Assembly (NCBI GenBank): GCA_011620645.1
Contig: WOYS01000095.1
Coordinates: 67,027 to 113,950, forward strand
Direction: 5' to 3'
DNA length: 46,924 nucleotides
Origin: Mycobacterium sp.
Lineage (GTDB): Bacteria; Actinomycetota; Actinomycetes; Mycobacteriales; Mycobacteriaceae
The translations under genes were made by a program, and so were the position numbers. Under the pieces are notes generated by a model. It did not search any database and was not told the origin of the DNA. It saw only the letters and a program-made list of their open reading frames with translations. Positions within the stretch are counted from its first letter, which is position 1. The number at the start of each line of letters is the position of its first letter. This document shows, piece after piece, positions 15,344-24,742 of the stretch.

Positions 15344-16129
15344 CTGAGAACACTCTGCATCGGCGCGCTGATCGCCGCGGTTCTGCTGTCGGGGTGTGAC
15401 GCCGAACCGGCACCGGTCGCGCCGACATCCAGCACCGCTTCGAGTACCGCCGCAACCACCACGATTTGGCTGCCCGACGGCCGCACCGCGCAACTACGGG
15501 GCCTCGGCGGGACGCGCAGCGAGCGGATGATCCGGCGGATCGGTGCCGAACTGCCCGGCGCCGCGATCGCGGTCACCGACTTCTGGGGCCCCGACTGGCC
15601 ACCCGAGATCGTGGTCGTGGTGACCGAATCCGACGAACAGTTCCGTGTGCTGGCCCACGGCAGCGCCGATATCGCAGCGGCCACCACCGCCGACGGCATG
15701 GTGTTTGCGCCGGGTGCGTCTGCGATGAGCGATTCCGCGTTACGAATCGTGCTGCGCCACGAGCTGTTCCACTACGCGGCCCGGCCGCAGACGGTGGTCG
15801 ACGCGCCGCTGTGGCTCACCGAGGGCGTCGCCGATTACGTCAGCCGACCGCCCACCGGCCCGCCCGGCCCCGAGCAGGCGGACCTGCTCGCCCGGCTGCC
15901 CACCGACACCGACCTGCAGACCGAGGGCGCGACGCGCTCGCTGGCCTACGACCGGGCCTGGTGGTTCAGCAGCTACGTCGCCGATCGGTACGGCCCGGCG
16001 ACACTGCGTGCGCTATACCTGCGTGCCTGCGGGCCCGGGCATCCCGACCCGGCCACCGCGGTCCGCGAGACGCTGCACGAGGACATCGATACGGTGCTGA
16101 CGCAGTGGCGCCGGTTGATGACCGGATAG
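15344..16129 (+). CDS. Putative HExxH metalloprotease-like lipoprotein (CTG start)
   Basis: 261 residues. The frame encodes LRTLCIGALIAAVLLSGC, a complete lipoprotein signal with lipobox LLSGC, then a Ser/Thr linker. The later domain has a zincin motif HELFHY followed by WLTEGVADYV, the pattern of gluzincin peptidases in which the second Glu is a zinc ligand. No ATG, GTG or TTG exists in frame between the preceding stop (15254) and 15527, which is after the signal. CTG at 15344 is therefore the best start, 4 bases after the NlpC/P60 stop. The position and length fit Rv2189c. An internal ATG start at 15527 would give a truncated cytosolic protein. Confidence 0.8.
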   Translation: MRTLCIGALIAAVLLSGCDAEPAPVAPTSSTASSTAATTTIWLPDGRTAQLRGLGGTRSERMIRRIGAELPGAAIAVTDFWGPDWPPEIVVVVTESDEQFRVLAHGSADIAAATTADGMVFAPGASAMSDSALRIVLRHELFHYAARPQTVVDAPLWLTEGVADYVSRPPTGPPGPEQADLLARLPTDTDLQTEGATRSLAYDRAWWFSSYVADRYGPATLRALYLRACGPGHPDPATAVRETLHEDIDTVLTQWRRLMTG

Positions 16130-16132
16130 CGT
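16127..16132 (+). promoter_or_regulatory. Predicted -10 box of pimB', leaderless
   Basis: TAGCGT lies 7 nt before the pimB' ATG and includes the stop codon of the upstream lipoprotein gene. pimB' has no clear ribosome-binding site. Confidence 0.35.
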
Positions 16133-16139
16133 TGACCCG

Positions 16140-17273
16140 ATGACACGGGTGCTGTTGGTGACCAACGACTTTCCCCCGCGCCGCGGCGGCATCCAGTCTT
16201 ATCTGGAGGCCCTCGTCGGCGAGCTGATGGCGGCCGGCACCCACGAGCTGACGGTGTACGCGCCGAAATGGAAGGGCGCGCGGGACTACGACGAGCAGGC
16301 CGGCTACCGGGTGGTGCGGCACCCGACAACGTTGATGGTGCCGGAGCCGACCGTCGCCACCCGGATGCGCGCACTGATCGCCGAGCACGATATCGAGACG
16401 GTGTGGTTCGGCGCGGCCGCACCGCTGGCGCTGTTGTCACCGCTGGCCCGCCGAGCCGGGGCCACGCGGGTGGTGGCCAGCACGCACGGCCACGAGGTCG
16501 GCTGGTCGATGCTGCCGCTGGCCCGAACGGCATTGCGCCGCATCGGTGATGACACCGACGTCGCCACCTACGTCAGCGGCTACACCCGGGGCAGGTTCGC
16601 CGCGGCGTTCGGCCCGCAGGCCTGTCTGGAACGGCTGTCACCCGGAGTGGACGTCGACCGCTTCATCCCGGATGCCGCCGCCCGCTCGGAGCTGCGCGCC
16701 CGGTACGGGCTGGGGGACAGGCCGGTGGTGCTGTGCGTGTCGCGGCTGGTGCCGCGCAAGGGGCAGGACATGTTGATCCGCGCATTCGGCCGTATCCGGG
16801 CACGGGTACCCGGCGCGGCGCTGGTGATCGTGGGTGGCGGGCCCTACCGCGAGGACCTGCAGAAGCTGGCGCAGCGGTCCGGGGTCGCCGACGACGTGCT
16901 GTTCACCGGGGGCGTCCCTGCACAGGAGCTACCCGCGCACCACGCGATGGCCGACGTCTTCGCGATGCCGTGCCGCACCCGCGGCGCCGGCCTGGATGTC
17001 GAGGGCCTCGGCATCGTGTACCTGGAGGCCTCGGCGTGCGGTGTGCCGGTGGTGGCCGGCCGTTCCGGCGGCGCCCCGGAGACGGTGCGCGACGGTGAGA
17101 CCGGCCGGGTGGTCGACGGCACCGACGTGGACGCCATCGCCGCGGCGGTCGGTGATCTGCTCGCCGACCCGGACACCGCGGCCCGGATGGGAGCCGCGGG
17201 CCGGGAGTGGGTCGTGCAGAACTGGCAGTGGCGCACCCAGGGGGCACGGCTGCAGCGTCTGCTGACGCCCTGA
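16140..17273 (+). CDS. pimB: GDP-mannose:PIM1 alpha-1,6-mannosyltransferase PimB'
   Basis: 377-residue GT4-family, GT-B fold glycosyltransferase acting at the inner membrane face. It adds the second mannose to phosphatidylinositol mannoside, the precursor of LM and LAM. Visible motifs are the N-terminal PPRRGGIQSYL loop, the GDP-mannose region SRLVPRKGQDMLIRAF (about 200-215) and the EGLGIVYLEASACGVPVV (E-x7-E type) segment near 284-301. Length and motifs fit Rv2188c. The gene begins 10 bases after the HExxH lipoprotein and converges with fadD15. Confidence 0.92.
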   Translation: MTRVLLVTNDFPPRRGGIQSYLEALVGELMAAGTHELTVYAPKWKGARDYDEQAGYRVVRHPTTLMVPEPTVATRMRALIAEHDIETVWFGAAAPLALLSPLARRAGATRVVASTHGHEVGWSMLPLARTALRRIGDDTDVATYVSGYTRGRFAAAFGPQACLERLSPGVDVDRFIPDAAARSELRARYGLGDRPVVLCVSRLVPRKGQDMLIRAFGRIRARVPGAALVIVGGGPYREDLQKLAQRSGVADDVLFTGGVPAQELPAHHAMADVFAMPCRTRGAGLDVEGLGIVYLEASACGVPVVAGRSGGAPETVRDGETGRVVDGTDVDAIAAAVGDLLADPDTAARMGAAGREWVVQNWQWRTQGARLQRLLTP

Positions 17274-17283
17274 AACCAGGGGA

Positions 17284-19083
17284 TCAGGCGTAGATGGCCG
17301 CGATCTGGTCGGCGAACTTCTCCGCCACCACCTCACGCTTGACCTTGAGCGTCGGGGTGAGCTCCCCGGTGTCCTCGGTGAAGTCGACCGGCAGGATGCG
17401 GAAGGTGCGGATCGACTCGGCCTTGGACACGGCCTGATTGGCCTCCTTGACCGCCGATTCGACCTCGGCCAGCAGGTCTGGGTCCTCGGTCAAGGAGGCG
17501 ACATCGGCCTTCTCGTCCTTGCCGTTGCGCTGTTTCCAGCCGACGAACGCCTCCGGGTCGATGGTGATCAGCGCGGCGATGAACGGCTGCGCGTCGCCGA
17601 CCGCCATCGCCTGGCTGATCAGCGGGTGCGCCCGCAGCCTGTCCTCCAGCAACGCGGGCGCGACGTTCTTACCACCGGCGGTGATGATGATCTCCTTCTT
17701 GCGTCCGATGATCGTCAGGAAGCCGTCCGCATCGATCGCGCCGAGGTCACCGGTATGGAACCAGCCGTCGGTGAAGGCGTCCTTGGTGGCCTCGTCGTTG
17801 CGCCAGTAGCCGCTGAACACCACGCCGCCGCGCAACAGCAGCTCGTCGTCATCGGTCAATCGCATGCTGTTGCCGCGCAACAACTTTCCGACCGATCCGA
17901 TCTTGATGGCACCGATCTGGTTGACGGTGACCGCGGCGCTGCTCTCGGTCAGTCCGTAACCTTCGTAGATGGTCAGGCCGACGCCTCGGTAGAAGTGCCC
18001 GAGCCGGGCCCCTAGTGGCGCGCCGCCGGAGATCGCGGCCCGGCAGTTGCCGCCGAGCGCGGCCCGCAGCTTTCCGTAGACCAGCTTGTCGAAGAGCGCG
18101 TGCTTGAGCGTGAGCGCCAGCCCCGGCCCGTTTCCATCCTGCGCCTGGCTGAACTCGATGGCGGTGTTGGCGGCGATCTCGAAGATGCGGCCCTTGCCGT
18201 CGTTGCGGGCGTTCTGCTCGGCTGTGTTGTACACCTTCTCGAACACCCGCGGCACCGAGACCACGAGTGTCGGCTTGAACACCCCGAGGGTGGGCACCAG
18301 GTTCTTGATATCGCTGGTGAAGCCCAGGGCGACCTTGTTGGCGAAGGCGCTGATGGTGATGGCCCGGGCCAGCACGTGCGCCAGCGGCAGGAACATCAGC
18401 AGCCGCTCGCCCTCGCGCAACAGCGACGGGAATGCCGCCTTGTTGCCGCGAATCTCGTAGAGCAGGTTGGAATGCGTCAGCTGGCAACCCCTGGGCAGAC
18501 CGGTGGTGCCCGAGGTGTAGATCAGCGTCGCCAGGTCGGAGGATTTGACGGCCGACAACCGGGCGTCGAGCTGGCCGGCCTCCACGGACTGCCCGGCCTG
18601 GTCGAGCACGTCCAGCGCTGCCTCGGTCGTCGTGCTCTCGATGCGCAGCACCGCGCGCACATCGGGCAGCTGGTCGGTCAGTTGCTCGACGCGAGCGGCA
18701 TGGTCATCGGTCTCGGCGAACACCAGTACCGCGCCCGAATCGTTGAGCACGTACCGGATCTGCTCGGGAGCCGAGGTCTCATAGATCGGCACGGTGACGG
18801 CACCGATGGTCAGGATGGCGAAGTCGATGATCGGCCACTCGTAACGGGTCGCCGAGAGGATCGCGACCCGGTCCCCGGGCTGCACGCCCTGGGCGATCAA
18901 ACCCAAAGCCGCCGAACGGATCTGGGCGGCTGCCTGCGCGCAGGTGACATCGATCCAGGATCCGTCGACCAGCCGCTGGAAGATCACATGGTCGGGATCG
19001 TCGCGTTCATGCGAATAGACCGAGCTGACGACGGTGTCATACTCGGCGATCTCAAACGACGCCGGAACGGTGAACTCACGCAC
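17284..19083 (-). CDS. fadD15: Long-chain fatty-acid-CoA ligase FadD15
   Basis: 599-residue ANL-superfamily adenylating enzyme. It has the AMP-binding P-loop [13 protein letters not shown] (about 176-188), the [11 protein letters not shown] motif and the hinge region with [13 protein letters not shown] and [17 protein letters not shown]. It activates long-chain fatty acids to CoA esters for degradation or lipid assembly. Length matches Rv2187. It is convergent with pimB' (gap 10 bases) and divergent from the first SRPBCC gene. The GTG start gives a normal family N-terminus. Confidence 0.93.
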   Translation of the reverse strand: MREFTVPASFEIAEYDTVVSSVYSHERDDPDHVIFQRLVDGSWIDVTCAQAAAQIRSAALGLIAQGVQPGDRVAILSATRYEWPIIDFAILTIGAVTVPIYETSAPEQIRYVLNDSGAVLVFAETDDHAARVEQLTDQLPDVRAVLRIESTTTEAALDVLDQAGQSVEAGQLDARLSAVKSSDLATLIYTSGTTGLPRGCQLTHSNLLYEIRGNKAAFPSLLREGERLLMFLPLAHVLARAITISAFANKVALGFTSDIKNLVPTLGVFKPTLVVSVPRVFEKVYNTAEQNARNDGKGRIFEIAANTAIEFSQAQDGNGPGLALTLKHALFDKLVYGKLRAALGGNCRAAISGGAPLGARLGHFYRGVGLTIYEGYGLTESSAAVTVNQIGAIKIGSVGKLLRGNSMRLTDDDELLLRGGVVFSGYWRNDEATKDAFTDGWFHTGDLGAIDADGFLTIIGRKKEIIITAGGKNVAPALLEDRLRAHPLISQAMAVGDAQPFIAALITIDPEAFVGWKQRNGKDEKADVASLTEDPDLLAEVESAVKEANQAVSKAESIRTFRILPVDFTEDTGELTPTLKVKREVVAEKFADQIAAIYA

Positions 19084-19180
19084 GATCTTGGCCCCTAGGT
19101 CCTGGTTGCGGATCTTCTCCGGCGACAGCCTAGCCGGTTAGGTCAGAGCACCTGGAACACATGTGTGAAGCTATTGGGCC

Positions 19181-19570
19181 ATGAACAGCGTCCAGATCGC
19201 CGATGAGACCTTCGTGTGCGCCGACCCGGCCGATGTCGGGCGGGCGATCGCCGATCCCGCAGGCTGGCGGCGTTGGTGGCCGGATCTGCGCCTGACGGTG
19301 GTCGAGGATCGCGGTCCGGCGGGTCACCGCTGGACCGTGGCCGGGGCGCTGACCGGGACAATGGAGGTCTGGCTGGAGACGATGATGGACGGTGTCATCC
19401 TGCACTACTTCCTGCACGCCGAGCCCGCAGGCGCATCGGCCAAGGATCTGGCCCGTCTCGACCTGGCCAAGCTCAACCACCGCCGGCGGGTGGCGGGCAA
19501 GCGAATGGCCTTCGAGGTCAAGACGCGGTTGGAGGCCCAGCGCCCGGTGGGGGTGTCACGGCTGGCGTGA
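19181..19570 (+). CDS. SRPBCC-fold polyketide-cyclase-like protein
   Basis: 129 residues predicted to form a START/SRPBCC helix-grip fold. It begins with a short beta strand and helix containing the typical WRRWWPDLRL segment. Such proteins bind lipids or hydrophobic ligands. It corresponds in place to Rv2186c. It forms a small run with the next SRPBCC gene and an ArsA-like ATPase. No catalytic residues can be assigned. Confidence 0.85.
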   Translation: MNSVQIADETFVCADPADVGRAIADPAGWRRWWPDLRLTVVEDRGPAGHRWTVAGALTGTMEVWLETMMDGVILHYFLHAEPAGASAKDLARLDLAKLNHRRRVAGKRMAFEVKTRLEAQRPVGVSRLA

Positions 19571-19610
19571 AGCGAGCCGGGCCCTGCAGGGGGAGGGTAG
19601 ATTTCTGGGC

Positions 19611-20048
19611 GTGGCGGAGAAGACGGCGCAGACAATTTACATCGAGGCCAGCCCCTCGACGGTGATGGACGTGATTGCCGATATCGGCTCTTACCCGGAG
19701 TGGGTGGCCGAATACAAGGAGGCCGAGGTGTTGGAGGACGACGGCGCCGGTAACCCGAAGACCGCCCGGTTGGTGCTGGATGCGGCGGTGCTCAAGGACA
19801 CCATGGTGCTGGCCTACGACTGGCCCGCGGACCGTAAGTCCGTCACCTGGACGCTGGTCTCCAGTTCGCTGTTGCGGGCGATGCAAGGTGCATATTGGTT
19901 GTCTCCCAAAGGTTCTGGCACCGATGTCACCTACGAACTCTCGGTGGACCTGGTCATTCCGATGATCGGTCTGCTCAAGCGCAAGGCGGAGCGGCGCCTC
20001 ACCGATACCGCGCTGAAGGACCTCAAGAAGCGAGTCGAGGTGCAGTGA
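19611..20048 (+). CDS. SRPBCC family protein, TB16.3-like
   Basis: 145 residues, SRPBCC fold, close to the tuberculosis protein TB16.3 (Rv2185c). It includes IGSYPEWVAEYKEAEV near the N-terminus and a C-terminal long helix with ERRLTDTALKDLKKRVE. The GTG start at 19611 has GGAGGG about 14 nt upstream; a longer open frame reaching back to 19392 overlaps the previous gene and is not homologous. It is likely a small ligand-binding protein. Its stop is one base before the CTG that begins the ArsA-like ATPase. Confidence 0.88.
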   Translation: MAEKTAQTIYIEASPSTVMDVIADIGSYPEWVAEYKEAEVLEDDGAGNPKTARLVLDAAVLKDTMVLAYDWPADRKSVTWTLVSSSLLRAMQGAYWLSPKGSGTDVTYELSVDLVIPMIGLLKRKAERRLTDTALKDLKKRVEVQ

Positions 20049-20049
20049 G

Positions 20050-21318
20050 CTGAATGCGGAGCGATCACCCGCGCCCGCCCGGATCAGCCTTTTCGTCGGC
20101 AAGGGTGGGGTAGGCAAGTCCACGTTGGCCACCGCCACCGCTGTGCGTGATGCGCGTAGTGGCCTGCGGGTAATCGTCGTCTCCACCGACCAGGCGCATT
20201 CCACCGGCGATGTGCTCGGCGTCACCATCGTGCCGACCGGGCAGCGTAAGCCGACCCGGGTGTTCGCCGATCTGCATACCGGCGACGGCGGAGGCGGCTT
20301 CCTCGACGCACTGGCGTTGGACACCCGGGCACTGCTGGAGGCCCGCTGGCGTGAAGTCGCCGGAATCCTTTTGGAGAAGTTCCCCCGGTCCGACCTGGGA
20401 ACAGTTGCTCCCGAAGAACTTTCGGCGTTTCCCGGCATCCAGGAGGTGCTCGGACTGCACGAGGTCGGCGAGCTCGCCGATTCGGGCAATTGGGATCACG
20501 TGGTGGTCGACTGCGCCTCGACCGCGGACGCCCTGCGGATGCTGACCCTGCCAGGGACGTTCGGGCTGTACCTGGAGCGGGCTTGGCCGCGGCACCGCCG
20601 CCTCGCGCAACCACCCGCCGACCTGGCCTCGGCCGCGGCGGTGGCTCTGCTGGAGCGCGTCGCCGACGGCACCGACAAGCTCTCCACGCTGCTCGCCGAC
20701 GCGTCGCGGGTCAGCGCCCACCTGGTGCTCACCGCCGAACGTGTGGTGGCCGCCGAAGCCGCCCGAACACTGGGTTCGCTGGCTTTGATGGGTGTGCAGG
20801 TGGTCGAGCTGTTGGTCAATCAGATTCTGGTGCAAGATGATTCATTCGAGTACCGCAACCTTCCCGCGCATCCCGCGTTCGACTGGTACTCCGAGCGGAT
20901 CGCCGAACAACAGACGGTGCTCGACGAACTCGACGCGGCCATCGGTGACGTCAAGCTGGTACTCGTGCCGCACCTGGCGGGGGAGCCGATCGGACCCAAG
21001 GCGCTGGGTGAACTGCTCGACGCCGCCAGGCTGCGGGACGGTTCCCCGCCGCCGGGACCGCTGCGACCGGTGGTGGATCTCGAATCCGGAACCGGCCTCG
21101 AAGCGGTGTACCGAATGCGCCTGGAGTTGCCGCAGGTCGACCCCGGTACGTTGACGCTCGGCCGGGTCGACGATGACCTGATCATCGGCTCCGGCGCTAT
21201 GCGGCGACGGGTTCGCCTGGCGTCCGTACTGCGACGGTGCATCGTGATCGATGCACAGTTTCGAGGCGGGGAGTTGACGGTACGTTTCAGACCGAACCCG
21301 CAGGTGTGGCCCAAATGA
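20050..21318 (+). CDS. ArsA/GET3-like ATPase (CTG start)
   Basis: 422 residues. The N-terminus carries the deviant Walker A KGGVGKST of the SIMIBI/ArsA class, then STDQAHST (switch I) and HVVVDCAST (Walker B region). No ATG, GTG or TTG lies in frame between the upstream stop at 20014 and the P-loop; the first such codon is TTG at 20125, which would delete Walker A. CTG at 20050 gives an 18-residue lead-in and has GAGG 9 nt upstream inside the preceding gene. It corresponds to Rv2184c. The substrate is unknown; no ArsB or tail-anchored partner is adjacent. The following gene overlaps by 4 bases (ATGA). Confidence 0.85.
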   Translation: MNAERSPAPARISLFVGKGGVGKSTLATATAVRDARSGLRVIVVSTDQAHSTGDVLGVTIVPTGQRKPTRVFADLHTGDGGGGFLDALALDTRALLEARWREVAGILLEKFPRSDLGTVAPEELSAFPGIQEVLGLHEVGELADSGNWDHVVVDCASTADALRMLTLPGTFGLYLERAWPRHRRLAQPPADLASAAAVALLERVADGTDKLSTLLADASRVSAHLVLTAERVVAAEAARTLGSLALMGVQVVELLVNQILVQDDSFEYRNLPAHPAFDWYSERIAEQQTVLDELDAAIGDVKLVLVPHLAGEPIGPKALGELLDAARLRDGSPPPGPLRPVVDLESGTGLEAVYRMRLELPQVDPGTLTLGRVDDDLIIGSGAMRRRVRLASVLRRCIVIDAQFRGGELTVRFRPNPQVWPK

Positions 21319-21674
21319 CCGGCCCGCATTCGGACGTGCCACCGGAGCTGCGGCAGCTGGCACAGGCGATTCTGGACAAGCTCGATCCGGCGCTGCGTAT
21401 GGCGGCGGCCCGCGCGTCGGCGGAGGGCTCCGGACCCGGTGCGTGCCAGCAGCTGTGGTGCCCGGTCTGCGCGCTGGCCGCGCTGGTCAACGGCGAGCAG
21501 CACCCGTTGCTGACGGTGATCGCCGAGCACAGCGTGGCGCTGCTGACGGTGATCCGGGCGCTGGTCGGCGAGCCGGAGCCGCCGCCACCTCCGCCACCCC
21601 CGCCCGTCGACGGCGATCGGCCGCCGAGTGGATTCAGCCGCTATGAGCAGATCCCGGTGGCGCTGGACGACTGA
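21315..21674 (+). CDS. Small conserved protein with WCPVC motif
   Basis: 119 residues. An N-terminal helical segment (PELRQLAQAILDKLDPAL) is followed by CxxC in WCPVCALAALV, a hydrophobic helix, and a Pro-rich tail with a run of nine prolines. Its ATG overlaps the ArsA-like stop, so the two are likely made together and may interact. The position matches Rv2183c. The CPVC pair could bind metal or be redox active; there is no further evidence. Confidence 0.82.
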   Translation: MTGPHSDVPPELRQLAQAILDKLDPALRMAAARASAEGSGPGACQQLWCPVCALAALVNGEQHPLLTVIAEHSVALLTVIRALVGEPEPPPPPPPPPVDGDRPPSGFSRYEQIPVALDD

Positions 21675-21769
21675 AGCGGACGCCGCAGTGTGGTCGCACT
21701 CACTACGGCTGGGTAGAGTTGATCCCGTCCGGCCCGGTCTCGGTGCCCGGCGCCGTCGCAGGAGGGTCC

Positions 21770-22501
21770 ATGTTCTTGTGGTTCTACAAACACATCTTGA
21801 TGGGCCCTTTGCTGTCCCTATTGGGCCGGCCGAAAGTGCAAGGACTGGAATACCTTCCGGACTCCGGTGCGGTGATCCTGGCCAGCAATCACCTGGCGGT
21901 TGCGGACAGCTTCTACCTGACACTTGCGGTCAAACGTCGCATCACCTTCCTGGCTAAGGCCGAGTACTTCACCGGCACTGGCCTCAAGGGCAAGCTCACC
22001 AAGTTCTTCTATTCCTCGACCGGCCAGGTACCGATCGACCGGACCGATGCCGACTCCGCGCGCGCTGCGCTGACGGCGGCACAGCGAATCCTCGGTGAGG
22101 GCAAGCTGCTGGGCATGTACCCGGAGGGCACCCGTTCGCCCGACGGTCGGCTGTACAAGGGCAAGACCGGGCTGGCCCGCGTCGCCCTGGAGAGCGGCGT
22201 CCCGGTGATTCCGGTCGCGATGATCGGAACCGACGTCGTCAACCCGCCCGGCAGCAAGATGTGGCACTTCGGCCGCGTCGAGGTCCGGTTCGGCAAGCCG
22301 ATGGACTTCGGCCGGTTCGAAGGCCTGGCCGGCAACCGGTTCATCGAGCGGGCCGTCATCGACGAGGTGATGTACGAGCTGATGCAGCTGTCCGGGCAGG
22401 AGTACGTCGACCTGTACGCCGCCGATCTCAAGGAGAAGGCGGGCCAGGATCCAGCTCCCGCCGAAGTGCCTGCCGGAATCTCGGCGGCCAAGGCCGGTTA
22501 G
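21770..22501 (+). CDS. 1-acyl-glycerol-3-phosphate acyltransferase family protein
   Basis: 243-residue PlsC-family acyltransferase. The N-terminal hydrophobic anchor begins [12 protein letters not shown]. The catalytic NHLAVAD (HxxxxD, about residues 41-47) and the acceptor-site [16 protein letters not shown] (about 119-134) are intact. It should acylate lysophosphatidic acid or a related lysolipid at the membrane. The start is set by AGGAGGG 5-6 nt upstream; a longer frame from 21719 lacks such a site. Ortholog of Rv2182c. It converges with mptC, the stops overlapping in TTAG. Confidence 0.9.
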   Translation: MFLWFYKHILMGPLLSLLGRPKVQGLEYLPDSGAVILASNHLAVADSFYLTLAVKRRITFLAKAEYFTGTGLKGKLTKFFYSSTGQVPIDRTDADSARAALTAAQRILGEGKLLGMYPEGTRSPDGRLYKGKTGLARVALESGVPVIPVAMIGTDVVNPPGSKMWHFGRVEVRFGKPMDFGRFEGLAGNRFIERAVIDEVMYELMQLSGQEYVDLYAADLKEKAGQDPAPAEVPAGISAAKAG

Positions 22502-23781
22502 TTCGGCGCGGGTAGCGCATCAGCGGGTTCGGCGCCGTCGGCCTTGCTGGTGGCCGCGGGCAGCGTGCCTGCCGCGATGATCACCGCCAGTGCCCACCAC
22601 AGATATGAGCCGCCTGCCAGCCGTCGCCACAGCGATGCCCCGATCTCCTGGTGTTCGGGCATCAGGGTGATCGGCGTCCAGATCGTCAGTGCCAGGCTCG
22701 CCAGCCCGATCAGCGCCAGCGCCACGGAGCGGCGACGAGTTCCCACCACGATGGTCACCACCACCGTGGGCACCACCCACACCCAGTGATGCGACCACGA
22801 CACCGGCGATACCACCAGCCCGAACATCGCGACGCAGATCAAGGCCAGCACCGCTTCGTCACCCTCGGGCCGATCGCGCAGTAACCGCAGCACCGCCCAG
22901 ACCGTCAGGCCCAGCACGGCGAAGCACAGCGCGATCCACATCACGAAACGCGCGTCCTCACCGGCACCGAGCCGGGCCAGCATGCCGGAGATGTTCTGGT
23001 TGGTGTTCAATGTCGCGGAACCGATGCGGTCGGTGTCGAGCAGCGTCTCCGTCCAGTACACCCACGAGTCCCGCCAGGCGAGTGCGAATCCGAGCAGGGT
23101 GGCCGCCACCGCCGAGGCCGTGGTCACCAGCAGGGCCCGCACATCGCGGCGCAGCAGGAAGTAGAGCAGGAACACCGCGGGAGTCAGTTTCACGGCGATG
23201 GCGAGTCCGAGCAGCAGCCCGCGCGGCCACGGCGTGCGGCGCGGGACGCAGTCGGCGATCACCAGCGTCATCAGCACCACGTTGATCTGGCCGAACTCGA
23301 AGTTGGCCCGGATCGGCTCCACGAAGATCGCGGCCGGCGCAACCAGCGCGGCGGCCAGCCAGCCGCGGCGTGCCCAGGCCGGCGCGCGCAGTGACGAGTG
23401 CTCCCAGACCTGCAGCCGGGTCAGCACGATATGCGTCGAGACGATCAACAACACCAGGGTGGTCAGCGTGATCGCAGCGCTGGCGGCGGGCAGCGACAGC
23501 CAGGCGAATGGGGCGAACGTGGCGGCTGCCAGCGGCGGATAGGTGAACGGCAGATCCAGGCCCGCCTGGGTCTGGAAGACGGTGGCGTCGTTGTACAGCT
23601 CCGTGCCGTCCAGCCAGGCTCGCCCGCCCATCCGGTACACGTCGATATCGATGCGATAGATCGCATGGCCGAGCAGTTGCCAGGCCGCCCCGGCGAGCAT
23701 CGCCAGGGTCGCCAGCTGGAAGAGTCGCCAGAGCAAGGTCGACCGCCCACCGGCCCCGACGGGCGTCAACCGAATCTTCAT
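22498..23781 (-). CDS. mptC: Alpha-1,2-mannosyltransferase MptC (GT87)
   Basis: 427 residues, the same length as Rv2181. This GT-C polytopic membrane protein has about ten helices. A conserved acidic pair occurs in the first extracytoplasmic loop ([10 protein letters not shown], about 45-54). It uses polyprenyl-phosphomannose to add single alpha-1,2-mannose branches to LM and LAM. The ATG at 23781 gives MKIRLT; a further 34 upstream codons are open but unlike the family. A -10-like TAGGCT lies 10 nt before the start. Confidence 0.9.
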   Translation of the reverse strand: MKIRLTPVGAGGRSTLLWRLFQLATLAMLAGAAWQLLGHAIYRIDIDVYRMGGRAWLDGTELYNDATVFQTQAGLDLPFTYPPLAAATFAPFAWLSLPAASAAITLTTLVLLIVSTHIVLTRLQVWEHSSLRAPAWARRGWLAAALVAPAAIFVEPIRANFEFGQINVVLMTLVIADCVPRRTPWPRGLLLGLAIAVKLTPAVFLLYFLLRRDVRALLVTTASAVAATLLGFALAWRDSWVYWTETLLDTDRIGSATLNTNQNISGMLARLGAGEDARFVMWIALCFAVLGLTVWAVLRLLRDRPEGDEAVLALICVAMFGLVVSPVSWSHHWVWVVPTVVVTIVVGTRRRSVALALIGLASLALTIWTPITLMPEHQEIGASLWRRLAGGSYLWWALAVIIAAGTLPAATSKADGAEPADALPAPN

Positions 23782-23877
23782 TTCGCCGACCAGCCTATCG
23801 GGGGCGGGCGACGCGGAGGACGGCAGACGGCGGCCGATGGCGCGAACACGGGGTTGACCGGCGTATCTTTTGCGACC

Positions 23878-24741
23878 GTGCATCTGAACGTCCAGCTGGA
23901 CTTCATCACCGGCGACCGCCTGCCACTACTGTGCTGCCTGATCGCGTTCATCCTGACGTTCTTCGTGACACGCCTTATCGTGCGTTACATCCGAAGCCAC
24001 CCGAGCACCGGCGGGCCGCGCAGGTGGTGGCAGCCGCGCAACATGTCGGTGGGCGGTGGGGTGCACCTGCACCACGTGGTGATCGGCGTGGTCCTGGTGA
24101 TGGTGTCCGGGGTGAGCATGGTGACCCTCGCCGTCAACGGGGGGATAGCGGAGTTCACGGTCACCGCAATACTTTTCGGTATCGGTGCGGCCCTGGTGCT
24201 CGACGAGTTCGCGCTCATTCTGCACCTGCAGGACGTATACTGGGCAGAGGACGGTCGCACTTCGGTGGATGCGGTGTTCGTCGCCATCGCCGTCGCGGGA
24301 TTGCTCATCCTCGGGTTCAACCCGCTGTCCTTCTTCGATATCAACATCTGGCGATCCGATGACACGCTGACCGCCAGGACGCTGGTCATCGCGCTCGCGG
24401 TGCTGACGCTGCTGCTCGCGGTGGTGGTGCTGCTCAAGGGCAAGGTGTGGACCGGCCTGGTGGGCATGTTCATCACCCCGCTGCTGTTCATCGGCGCCAT
24501 CCGGCTGTCGCGACCCCATGCGCCATGGGCCCGCTGGCGCTACACATCGCGGCCGCACAAGATGCACAAGGCGCTGGAACGGGAACGCCGGTTGCGCAGG
24601 CCGGTGGTTCAGGCGAAGTTGTGGGTTCAGCACATCGTCGCCGGCGAACCGCATTTCCCCGACGATGCCAAGGTCAACGAGGAACTGGATCGCGAGATCC
24701 ACGCCGCCCCAGCTCCCGCCGACACCCAGGGAGCCGCCTGA
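23878..24741 (+). CDS. Conserved mycobacterial integral membrane protein
   Basis: 287 residues with about six or seven membrane helices, starting [33 protein letters not shown] segment has clustered His. The C-terminal 70 residues are cytosolic and basic ([13 protein letters not shown]). It corresponds to Rv2180c. The GTG start has TATCTT 8 nt upstream, so little or no leader is likely. RNase AS follows one base after the stop. Function unknown. Confidence 0.85.
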   Translation: MHLNVQLDFITGDRLPLLCCLIAFILTFFVTRLIVRYIRSHPSTGGPRRWWQPRNMSVGGGVHLHHVVIGVVLVMVSGVSMVTLAVNGGIAEFTVTAILFGIGAALVLDEFALILHLQDVYWAEDGRTSVDAVFVAIAVAGLLILGFNPLSFFDINIWRSDDTLTARTLVIALAVLTLLLAVVVLLKGKVWTGLVGMFITPLLFIGAIRLSRPHAPWARWRYTSRPHKMHKALERERRLRRPVVQAKLWVQHIVAGEPHFPDDAKVNEELDREIHAAPAPADTQGAA

Positions 24742-24742
24742 C

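Noticed and set aside
23398..23877. Long N-terminal extension of the membrane protein at 23878
   Set aside because: It runs antisense to mptC, is Gln/Arg/Gly-rich and non-homologous; the GTG at 23878 starts the hydrophobic protein.
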